Source of the DNA: Clostridia bacterium
GTDB lineage: Bacteria > Bacillota_A > Clostridia > Oscillospirales > CAG-272
NCBI GenBank assembly: GCA_017457545.1
Contig: JAFTHF010000209.1
Coordinates: 1 to 7,326 of the forward strand
Direction of reading: 5' to 3'
Length of the DNA: 7,326 nucleotides
The notes beneath the pieces were generated by a model. It did no database searches. It worked only from the letters and a program-made list of their open reading frames with translations, and was not told the origin of the DNA. Below, one piece after another: positions 1 to 5,350 of this stretch. The translations under genes were made by a program, and so were the position numbers. Numbering within the stretch: position 1 is the stretch's first letter; every line of letters begins with the position of its first letter.

Positions 1-1425
1 CCGATAGCTGAAACAATAACATTATACTATCTTGCTGAAAAATCTATAAGTGAAATTTCAACTCTACTTTCAGTCCCTGAAGGAACTATAAAATACCGTC
101 TTCATGAAGGACGAAAAAAATTGACAGGAGATTTGATTCATATGATGGTTAAGAAAAATAATACAATAAGCAACAAAGATATTTACAGTCATATTAAGGA
201 TTATATTTCTGATGCAAAAAAGGCAGTAAATATACGAAATAATTCTATGGCAGCTTTTCATCTTGATAAAGCAATTAATGAATTCGAATCTATGGATAAG
301 GAATACAAGCTTTTAGCGGAAATATACCGGTTAAGGGCACTTACACATATTGATAGAGAAAAAGCAATAATTGACGGTGAAAAAAGTGTAGCATATGCAA
401 GACTGACCAATGACAAAAAGCTTATTGCTGAATATTTGTTTTCTCATTGCTTTGATTTATATGAAGAAAAACAGTTGAATATGTTGATAGAGGTGTATGA
501 GATTGCTACATCAATTAATCATTATGCTTTATGTGCAGAAAGTGCTTTTTGGATAGCTACTCACAAAATAAAAGTATTTGCTTATACAGAGGCAAGAGAT
601 TGGTTGGGAATATCATTAAATGCCTATAATAAAATTAAAAGCTTCGACAGCGTAAACTGTTGTGTTGGTGACACGGTGAGAATTCGTGCAATGGTTAATG
701 CAGCAAAGAATTCAATGGAAATGCTTGAAAGTATTGGAAAATTAAACGGTGAATATTCTACTCTCAACTCATTCTGCCTTATTTTACAAAATCAAAAAGA
801 TGTTATTATTTCTGAAGCAAATTATGGATGGGATATTCCCGGTAAACATAATAGAATCAAGAATTCCCACAGGTTCTTTGGATGCTTTGAAGGAGAACAG
901 GTTATCTGCTCAGATGCGTTGTTAGAAAATGGATACCTTGATTACGAGTATTATCTTTGGAATGGTGTTCTCGTGAACAGAAGATATGAGATAGTATCGA
1001 AGGACGAAACGGTTAAAACCGAAGCCGGTGTATTTGAAGATTGTATTCATATAGTCATCAGGGAGACATTGCCAATATGTAATGAAAGCATGGAAGAGTA
1101 TAAAGAATCACTTGAATGTCTTGAAAATATTGAACACTGGTATTGTCCAAATGTAGGACTAATAAAATCAAAAGTTGAATTTCCTTATTATAGCAATATT
1201 TTACCATATTCAAGAGAACTTAAATCCTATTGTATTTCATCTTCCGCAGAAAATGGATGTGTGTATTTTCCCGTATTAATAGGAAATACATGGGAATATA
1301 ATATTTTTGATGAAAACGGAGAGGATTATTCGGAAAATTACGGATACAGAGATTGTTACAAAGTAGATACGATTGCAAATGATTATATCTATATTTCTAA
1401 TAGTGGATTTACGTACAGAAAATAA
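1..1425 (+). CDS. ECF-type sigma factor with long C-terminal extension (5' end cut by window edge)
   Basis: The reading frame is open from base 1 to the TAA at 1423-1425, giving 474 visible residues. Visible residues 4-43 are a sigma-70 region 4 helix-turn-helix: LYYLAEKSISEIS, then VPEGTIKYRLHEGRKKL as the recognition helix that binds the -35 box. Regions 2 and 3 must lie left of the window. A TTG at 121 lies inside the frame just after this helix and is a leucine codon, not the start. The tail has two parts. Residues ~55-250 are alpha-helical with TPR-like pairs (for example AAFHLDKAINEFE, AEIYRLRALTHIDREKAI). Residues ~270-474 are beta-rich and rich in Tyr and Trp, with VKTEAGVFEDC (338-348), WYCPNVGLIKSKV (380-392) and FPVLIGNTWEYN (423-434). 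The beta part resembles, from memory, a domain of clostridial secreted lipoproteins (PAGTF.DC and PGVGLVK motifs). No membrane segment or adjacent anti-sigma gene is visible. ECF factors with C-terminal extensions are known, some TPR-like; there the tail modulates activity. Its role here is inferred. Isoleucine ATA codons look commoner than in the GH95 gene. Confidence 0.85.
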   Translation, partial: PIAETITLYYLAEKSISEISTLLSVPEGTIKYRLHEGRKKLTGDLIHMMVKKNNTISNKDIYSHIKDYISDAKKAVNIRNNSMAAFHLDKAINEFESMDKEYKLLAEIYRLRALTHIDREKAIIDGEKSVAYARLTNDKKLIAEYLFSHCFDLYEEKQLNMLIEVYEIATSINHYALCAESAFWIATHKIKVFAYTEARDWLGISLNAYNKIKSFDSVNCCVGDTVRIRAMVNAAKNSMEMLESIGKLNGEYSTLNSFCLILQNQKDVIISEANYGWDIPGKHNRIKNSHRFFGCFEGEQVICSDALLENGYLDYEYYLWNGVLVNRRYEIVSKDETVKTEAGVFEDCIHIVIRETLPICNESMEEYKESLECLENIEHWYCPNVGLIKSKVEFPYYSNILPYSRELKSYCISSSAENGCVYFPVLIGNTWEYNIFDENGEDYSENYGYRDCYKVDTIANDYIYISNSGFTYRK

Positions 1426-1426
1426 T

Positions 1427-1461
1427 AAAACATCCGACCAATCACTTGGTCGGATGTTTTT
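1427..1461. terminator. Bidirectional intrinsic terminator between sigma gene and rnj
   Basis: A perfect 14-bp inverted repeat has its left arm at 1427-1440 (AAAACATCCGACCA), a 6-base loop at 1441-1446 and its right arm at 1447-1460. The GC-rich core is flanked by A-runs on the left and T-runs on the right. Each strand therefore reads as a hairpin followed by a U-rich tract (TTTTT at 1457-1461 on +; TTTTATTATTTT on -). It begins one base after the sigma gene stop and its last base is the last base of the rnj stop codon, so it ends both converging transcripts. Confidence 0.93.
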
Positions 1462-3346
1462 AATCTAAATTCATTAATATAGGGAGTATTACAGGCTTGC
1501 GCTTTGTTTCGGCATAAATGAATTTTGAAATGGCAGATTTCATAACGCCTTTAAGCTCATTCCATTCACGAATACCTTTGTTAAGAGCATCAATAAGCGC
1601 TGTCTGCGCTACATTTTTAGCTCCGTTTACCAGCTCTTCGCTTTCACGTACATACACAAATCCACGGGAAATTATCTCAGGTCCTGACATAAGCATACCT
1701 GCATCAATAGATACAGTCGCTACAGCAATAATAAGGCCGTTTTCGGAAAGGTTTTTTCTGTCTCTTAAGACTATATTTCCTACATCACCGATTCCGGAGC
1801 CATCAATAAGTATCTTACCGGCAGGGACTGTGCCGTTAAATCTTGCACCGAATTCGTCAATTTCGATAACCTTACCAATATCGGATACAAAGATATTTTC
1901 AGCCTTCATTCCCATTTCTTCGGCAAGCTCCTTGTGACGGATAAGATGTCTGTACTCACCGTGAACAGGCATAAAGTATTTAGGCTTGGTAAGTGCATGC
2001 ATAAGCTTAAGCTCCTCTTGACATGCGTGACCCGAAACGTGAACCTCAACTGTTGAATCGTGATATACGTTCACACCTCTGCGGTACATCTCATTTACTA
2101 TCTTTCCAACCAAGGGCTCATTACCCGGAATGGCGCTGGAGCTTAAAACTACAAGGTCCTTATCGGTAAGTAAAACCCTGTCATGCTCAGAAAATGCCAT
2201 TCGGTAGAGAGCAGACATAGGCTCACCCTGGCTACCTGTTGTAACAATTGTAAGCTTTTCCGGTGGATATTTCTTAATTTGATCAATATCAATTATTACC
2301 CCATCGGGAACATTCATATATCCAAGATTTACAGCAGCAGAAATAACATTGAGCATACTTCTGCCGGTCAATGCAACTTTTCTGCCGTGACGCACACTTG
2401 AGTTTATAATCTGTTGAACTCTATGTACGTTAGAGGAGAAGGTGGCAATAATAATGCGCTTATCCGTAGCGGAAGAGTATATTTTTTCAAGAGAAACACC
2501 AACCTTGCTTTCTGACGGTGTATATCCGGGACGCTCAACATTGGTGGATTCACAAAGAAGCATTGTAATACCTTCCTTGCCAAGCTGTCCAATTCTGGTA
2601 ATATCCATCATTTCACTTTCAATTGGATTGGTATCAAGCTTGAAGTCGCCTGTGTGGAAGATTACACCTTGTGGGGTAGTAATCGCAAGGGCGCAGGCAT
2701 CGGCAATAGAATGATTAACCCTTATAAATTCAACCTTGAAGCAGCCAAGGGTAACGGTGTCGCCTGCCGAAACTGTATTAAGCTTAGCACTTTGAAGAAG
2801 CTTATGCTCGGTAAGCTTGTTTTCAAGAATACCCAAGGAAAGCTTTGTTCCGTAAATAGGAACATTCATTGTACGTAAAAAGTAGGGAAGAGAGCCAATA
2901 TGGTCCTCGTGTCCGTGAGTTATGAAAACACCTCTTAGCTTTTCAATGTTGTTTTGTAAATAAGTAAAATCAGGAATTACCAAATCAACACCGAGCATAT
3001 CGTCATCAGGAAATCCAATTCCGCAGTCAATTACGATAAGGTCATTTTCACATTCAATACAGGTAATGTTTTTACCTATCTCGTTAAGACCTCCAAGAGA
3101 GAATACCTTAACCTTGGGTAAAGGCTTTTTAGGTAATTTATGTGTAGAAGCTTTTCTTCTTACATTTTTAGACACATCTTGTTTTTTTGTCTTCTTAGGT
3201 GTTGTGTGGACAGATGAGGTTTTGTTTTGTGTCTTTTTCTTAATCTCGGTAGAGTTAACAGTCTTGCTTGTTGCTTTCTTGCTCTTAGTGGTTGTTGGTT
3301 TTAAGGCTTTTGTATCTTTTTTAGCTTTTTCTTTTGATTGTGCCAT
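1460..3346 (-). CDS. rnj: Ribonuclease J (J1-type) with basic N-terminal extension
   Basis: 628 residues. RNase J is a cytoplasmic metallo-beta-lactamase/beta-CASP enzyme with 5'-3' exonuclease and endonuclease activity in mRNA decay and rRNA maturation. The core starts near residue 78 with VFSLGGLNEIGKN (81-93). Metal-binding motif THGHEDHIGSLP carries H144, H146, D148 and H149; further ligands are H212 (VNHSIAD), D234 (HTGDFKLD) and H462 (VHGEYRH). The beta-CASP region includes SGHA (438-441). All active-site residues are present, unlike the degenerate J2 paralogues. The C-terminal domain runs to the end (GPEIISRGFVYV near 555-566). The start is the ATG at 3346-3344, preceded by AAAGGA at about 7 bases; an open frame extends to a TTG at 3451 but has no ribosome binding site and lies in the leader. 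Residues 1-79 are a Lys/Thr/Ser-rich, low-complexity basic extension absent from the ~555-residue Bacillus enzyme. The gene has its own promoter and is last in the leftward cluster. Confidence 0.96.
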   Translation of the reverse strand: MAQSKEKAKKDTKALKPTTTKSKKATSKTVNSTEIKKKTQNKTSSVHTTPKKTKKQDVSKNVRRKASTHKLPKKPLPKVKVFSLGGLNEIGKNITCIECENDLIVIDCGIGFPDDDMLGVDLVIPDFTYLQNNIEKLRGVFITHGHEDHIGSLPYFLRTMNVPIYGTKLSLGILENKLTEHKLLQSAKLNTVSAGDTVTLGCFKVEFIRVNHSIADACALAITTPQGVIFHTGDFKLDTNPIESEMMDITRIGQLGKEGITMLLCESTNVERPGYTPSESKVGVSLEKIYSSATDKRIIIATFSSNVHRVQQIINSSVRHGRKVALTGRSMLNVISAAVNLGYMNVPDGVIIDIDQIKKYPPEKLTIVTTGSQGEPMSALYRMAFSEHDRVLLTDKDLVVLSSSAIPGNEPLVGKIVNEMYRRGVNVYHDSTVEVHVSGHACQEELKLMHALTKPKYFMPVHGEYRHLIRHKELAEEMGMKAENIFVSDIGKVIEIDEFGARFNGTVPAGKILIDGSGIGDVGNIVLRDRKNLSENGLIIAVATVSIDAGMLMSGPEIISRGFVYVRESEELVNGAKNVAQTALIDALNKGIREWNELKGVMKSAISKFIYAETKRKPVILPILMNLD

Positions 3347-3472
3347 AATTTTTCCTTTCTGATAAATTGCATAGCAAAAGACCGTCCTTGGACGGATATG
3401 GTACAGTTTTTGTATATGTATAAACGGCCCCATACACAGTATACTGTACAAATTATAAATCGAACTTGTGTT
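3347..3472 (-). promoter_or_regulatory. Structured 5' leader of rnj
   Basis: About 125 nt lie between the predicted transcription start (~3472) and the rnj ATG, long for a leader. Reading on the minus strand, GUACAGU (3449-3443) can pair with ACUGUAC (3407-3401), and inside it GUGUAU (3437-3432) with AUAUAC (3417-3412, one G-U pair), giving a nested two-helix stem. A separate short GC hairpin lies downstream at 3395-3382, and the AAAGGA ribosome binding site follows it. I do not recognise a known riboswitch class. The pairings were found by eye, without folding energies. Confidence 0.45.
3382..3395 (-). promoter_or_regulatory. Short GC hairpin, attenuator-like, in rnj leader
   Basis: On the minus strand the sequence reads CCGTCC-AA-GGACGG followed directly by TCTTTT. 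Realistically this is a 5-bp stem (CCGTC/GACGG) with a CAAG loop. The following U-rich run makes it resemble a weak intrinsic terminator about 35 bases before the rnj start codon. The distal arm (ACGGTC) could alternatively pair with the upstream GGCCGT (3428-3423), which would open the hairpin, as in an attenuation switch. The stem is short and the U-tract is interrupted, so termination is uncertain. Confidence 0.3.
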
Positions 3473-3478
3473 GATAAT

Positions 3479-3507
3479 ATTTTACCATAAATAATATCTC
3501 AAGTCAA
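3479..3507 (-). promoter_or_regulatory. Sigma-A promoter of rnj
   Basis: On the minus strand: -35 TTGACT (3507-3502), 17-bp spacer, -10 TAAAAT (3484-3479) preceded by TG at the extended -10 position. The predicted transcript starts near 3472. The promoter begins just 5 bases after the stop codon of the small membrane protein gene, so rnj can be transcribed independently of the spm genes; read-through from them is also possible because no terminator separates them. Confidence 0.85.
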
Positions 3508-3512
3508 TAGAG

Positions 3513-3788
3513 TTATACAAACATAAAATACAGACCGATACATAGACTTGATCCAAACAAAGCACCAAGAATAAAATAGAGAAGATGCTTAAAGATGTTT
3601 CTCTTTGTTCGTTTTAATTTTATCGATGATTTATAATCATTTACAATAGCAGTAGCATCCTTTATGATATTATATTCATTTATTTCACTACCGAGACATT
3701 CGTTTTTTACAATGAAGTGTGCTTCTTCAAAGTATTTGTTTCCCGTGTCTTTAATTATAATAATTTTCTTTTGACAGCCTTTAATCAT
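3513..3788 (-). CDS. Small tail-anchored membrane protein, function unknown
   Basis: 91 residues, no named family that I can assign. The N-terminal ~60 residues are soluble and mixed alpha/beta (MIKGCQKKIIIIKDTGNKYF, then FEEAHFIVKNE). A basic stretch KLKRTKR (57-63) leads into one hydrophobic segment (~66-90, rich in Leu, Phe, Ile and Gly) ending at the C-terminus. This is the layout of a tail-anchored protein with its soluble part in the cytoplasm (positive-inside rule). The start chosen is the ATG at 3788-3786, which has GGAG six bases upstream; the ATG four codons earlier (3800) has no ribosome binding site. It sits 46 bp after spmB on the same strand with no terminator between, so it is probably the third gene of the spm transcript. 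I have a vague recollection of similar short proteins beginning MIKGC in other Clostridia, which I cannot verify here. Confidence 0.75.
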   Translation of the reverse strand: MIKGCQKKIIIIKDTGNKYFEEAHFIVKNECLGSEINEYNIIKDATAIVNDYKSSIKLKRTKRNIFKHLLYFILGALFGSSLCIGLYFMFV

Positions 3789-3834
3789 AAAATTCTCCAT
3801 TATTTTTTATGAGTATTTACCCACGTTTTTTTTA

Positions 3835-4365
3835 TTATTCAAAAAGTAACCTTCCAAGTAAGCATGATAAAAAAATACTTAAAATACTTACAGTTAAAGC
3901 GATTGGGATTGTGTATCGGGTTTTCTTTATGCTTGTAGCAGAGAAGTATACACTTATAACATATAGTGTGGTGTCTGAGGAAGCCATAATTATTGAGGCA
4001 CATATAGTCTCAATAGAATCAATACCACACCTTTCTATTAAATTCTCATAAGCGGCAACCGATGCACCGAATGATAAGGGTCGTGTAATTATTAACGGTA
4101 AAATATCCTTTGGTATTTTCAAAAAATCAAACACGGGGTAAAGGATTTTTGATATAATATCCAACGCACCACTACTGGAAAGCATTGAGATTGCTACCGT
4201 TAATAAGCATAAATTAGGTATTAAATTTACTGTAGATTTTATTCCCTCCTTTGCACCAATAAAAAAATCGTCTATCAGATTTCTTTTTGATACTAGTAAC
4301 ATTATTGAAAACACCAAAATAATAATGGGGAGAATTAGAGAGGATATATATTGTATCTTAAGCAT
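3835..4365 (-). CDS. spmB: Spore maturation protein B
   Basis: 176 residues, matching the ~178 of Bacillus subtilis SpmB. With SpmA it is needed for normal dehydration of the spore core and hence heat resistance; both are integral membrane proteins of the nucleoside-recognition/Gate domain group. Family-typical blocks are FFIGAKEGIKSTVNLIPNL (34-52), SSGALD (64-69), RPLSFGASVA (95-104) and SSDTTLYVISVYF (129-141), the last corresponding to STDTTFYVLTVYFG in Bacillus. Hydrophobic segments lie at about 6-26, 46-63, 121-142 and 151-171. The ATG overlaps the last 8 bases of spmA and has no clear Shine-Dalgarno of its own, so translation is probably coupled to spmA. It likely acts in the mother cell or forespore envelope late in sporulation; the exact transported species is unknown for the family. 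Confidence 0.93.
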   Translation of the reverse strand: MLKIQYISSLILPIIILVFSIMLLVSKRNLIDDFFIGAKEGIKSTVNLIPNLCLLTVAISMLSSSGALDIISKILYPVFDFLKIPKDILPLIITRPLSFGASVAAYENLIERCGIDSIETICASIIMASSDTTLYVISVYFSATSIKKTRYTIPIALTVSILSIFLSCLLGRLLFE

Positions 4366-4942
4366 TTTTGCTTTTTATTTTACTTGCAATACGGGATAAA
4401 AATATACCAAAAGCCATACACGTACCTGAGGAAAGCCATATAGGAAGTATTAATTCATAGTTGATTTCTGCCATGTGAGAGCTTCTTAATGCCAATAGAG
4501 TGGTAGGTATTAAATTAATGCAAGAGCAGCCTATGATAGTTAATGTTATCATATCTCCTGTTGCAATTTTCGATTTATTGTGTCTATCCAGTTCTTTCAT
4601 AGCTGAAATGGCGAGGGGAGTGGCTGCATTTGATATTCCCAACATGTTTGCGCTTATACACGCAGTAATTTCTTCAGTCGCTATATTGTCTTTAAATGAA
4701 TCCGGAAATATATGTTTTAATATTGGTTTTAACATTTTGGAAAGAAGGGATATTAATCCACATTCCTTAAATACGTTCATTATGCCATTCCATAATACCA
4801 TCATACCCATTAAAGAAAAAGCGATATTTACCCCCTTTGATGCTCCGTCAAGTATCCCTTGACATAGCTCCTTTACATTGTTACACGCTATAGCAGATAT
4901 TACTGAAATTATACTGAAAACAGAAAATATCTTTCCGATCAT
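4358..4942 (-). CDS. spmA: Spore maturation protein A
   Basis: 194 residues, close to the 196 of B. subtilis SpmA. The hallmark is ANMLGISNAATPLAISAMKE (98-117), equivalent to NLFGLGNAATPMGIKAME in Bacillus. Other family blocks are GILDGASKGVNIAFSLMGMM (29-48) and VLWNGIMNVFKECGL (49-63). Membrane segments lie at about 4-20, 36-55, 130-150 and 163-183. The start is the ATG at 4942-4940, preceded by AAGGAGG with a 6-base gap to the ATG; an in-frame ATG at 5035 would add 31 unrelated residues and run through the divergent abrB promoter. It is the first gene of spmA-spmB-orf. In B. subtilis the pair follows dacB; here no dacB is present and the upstream neighbour is a divergent AbrB-type regulator. 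Confidence 0.93.
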   Translation of the reverse strand: MIGKIFSVFSIISVISAIACNNVKELCQGILDGASKGVNIAFSLMGMMVLWNGIMNVFKECGLISLLSKMLKPILKHIFPDSFKDNIATEEITACISANMLGISNAATPLAISAMKELDRHNKSKIATGDMITLTIIGCSCINLIPTTLLALRSSHMAEINYELILPIWLSSGTCMAFGIFLSRIASKIKSKNA

Positions 4943-4948
4943 TTTTAG

Positions 4949-4955
4949 CCTCCTT
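4949..4955 (-). promoter_or_regulatory. Ribosome binding site fixing the spmA start
   Basis: AAGGAGG on the minus strand, with GGAGG six bases before the ATG at 4942-4940. It is a near-perfect anti-16S match and settles the start choice against the upstream in-frame ATG at 5035. Confidence 0.9.
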
Positions 4956-4959
4956 ACTG

Positions 4960-4988
4960 ATTGTAAATGTAAAAAATGTAAAAATCTG
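4960..4988 (-). promoter_or_regulatory. Possible sigma-E-like promoter of spmA
   Basis: Mother-cell sigma-E promoters have a -10 near CATACAAT and a -35 near kmATATT spaced ~14 bp. On the minus strand TTTACAAT (4967-4960) matches six of eight -10 positions, and CAGATTT (4988-4982) is a fair -35 with 14 bases between. A TTGACA at 4992-4987 overlaps it, but the best sigma-A -10 partners are at poor spacing (TACATT at 15, TACAAT at 21). Sporulation-time expression of spmAB is known in Bacillus; this assignment is a weak pattern match. Confidence 0.3.
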
Positions 4989-5005
4989 TCAAATTTCGTT
5001 GACAG
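4986..5005. promoter_or_regulatory. Inverted repeat over the abrB-like -35 box, operator candidate
   Basis: CTGTCAA (4986-4992), six bases ATTTCG, TTGACAG (4999-5005): a perfect 7-6-7 inverted repeat. The right arm contains the -35 box TTGACA of the rightward promoter and the left arm provides TTGACA on the opposite strand, overlapping the candidate spmA promoter. A dimeric repressor bound here would block both directions. Autorepression is known for Bacillus AbrB, but AbrB does not have a simple palindromic site, so the binding protein is unknown. Part of the symmetry may simply reflect two -35 boxes. Confidence 0.45.
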
Positions 5006-5027
5006 TAAGTTCTTTATATGATAAAAT
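4999..5027 (+). promoter_or_regulatory. Sigma-A promoter of the abrB-like gene
   Basis: Consensus -35 TTGACA (4999-5004), 17-bp spacer, -10 TAAAAT (5022-5027) with TG at the extended -10 position (5019-5020). Transcription should begin near 5034, leaving a short ~25-nt leader with AAAGGAG at 5044-5050, eight bases before the ATG. This is the strongest-looking promoter in the window. Confidence 0.9.
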
Positions 5028-5058
5028 GTAGGCATAATACTTTAAAGGAGAGTGGCAT

Positions 5059-5304
5059 ATGAATTCTACAGGTATCACTCGTAAGCTTGATGAGCTCGGT
5101 CGTATAGTTCTCCCTATGGAAATCCGCACTAAATTTGATATCAATCCTAAGGATGCATTGGAAATTTTTATTGAAGATGATAAAATCATTCTTAAAAAAT
5201 ACCAGCCTTGTTGTATTTTTTGCGGAAGCACTGCAGACAACGTTCTTTTTAACGATAAGCGTGTATGTAAAAGCTGCATAGAGAAACTTAATAGTTCATT
5301 GTAA
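5059..5304 (+). CDS. abrB: AbrB-type transition-state regulator with C-terminal zinc-ribbon-like motif
   Basis: 81 residues. The N-terminal ~48 residues form the swapped-hairpin AbrB DNA-binding fold: STGITRKLDELGRIVLPMEI (3-22), then DALEIFIEDDKIILKKY (32-48), nearly the Bacillus AbrB sequence. The C-terminal part differs from Bacillus AbrB and has C52-x2-C55 (CIFC) and C70-x2-C73 (CKSC), which could bind one zinc ion and help oligomerisation; C51 is an extra cysteine. This form is, from memory, common among clostridial AbrB proteins. AbrB proteins bind DNA as dimers or tetramers and repress post-exponential genes until sporulation starts. The start has AAAGGAG eight bases upstream and a strong promoter. 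Divergent spmA and the shared 116-bp control region make spmA a plausible target. The symbol denotes family membership; one of several AbrB/SpoVT-like paralogues is possible. Confidence 0.92.
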   Translation: MNSTGITRKLDELGRIVLPMEIRTKFDINPKDALEIFIEDDKIILKKYQPCCIFCGSTADNVLFNDKRVCKSCIEKLNSSL

Positions 5305-5350
5305 GTTTATGTCAAATGGATTTTATAAATAACTTTTTGGAGAAATAAAT

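Noticed and set aside
121..1425. TTG at 121 as the start of a 434-residue protein
   Set aside because: The frame is open to base 1 and codons 4-43 encode a sigma region 4 helix; the TTG is a leucine at its end and has no ribosome binding site.
1518..1937. 139-codon plus-strand frame opposite rnj
   Set aside because: It is a shadow of the conserved RNase J C-terminal region, with no family resemblance or ribosome binding site.
3066..3362. Hydrophobic-looking plus-strand frame opposite the rnj N-terminus
   Set aside because: Its Phe/Leu/Val richness is the complement of lysine codons in the basic extension.
3436..3447. Palindrome ACAGTATACTGT as a repressor operator
   Set aside because: It is a perfect 12-bp palindrome, but it lies downstream of the rnj promoter within the leader and is more simply explained as part of the RNA stem; no regulator is implicated.
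3347..3451. Longer RNase J starting at TTG 3451 or the ATG at about 3433
   Set aside because: No Shine-Dalgarno precedes either; the ATG at 3346 has AAAGGA, and the extra codons coincide with the predicted folded leader.
3789..3800. ATG at 3800 as the start of the small membrane protein
   Set aside because: There is no ribosome binding site before it, whereas GGAG sits six bases before the ATG at 3788.
4500..4862. 120-codon plus-strand frame opposite spmA
   Set aside because: It mirrors spmA codons and has no supporting motif or start signal.
4987..4992. TTGACA on the minus strand as a sigma-A -35 for spmA
   Set aside because: Its possible -10 partners lie at 15 or 21 bp spacing; it is better explained as one arm of the inverted repeat or part of a sporulation promoter.
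4943..5035. SpmA with 31 extra residues from ATG 5035
   Set aside because: The extension is unlike SpmA, overlaps the divergent abrB promoter, and the ATG at 4942 has AAGGAGG.
5305..5350. Separate promoter for the GH95 gene
   Set aside because: TATAAA is present but the only -35-like hexamer (TTGTAA) is 19 bp away and has just four consensus matches.
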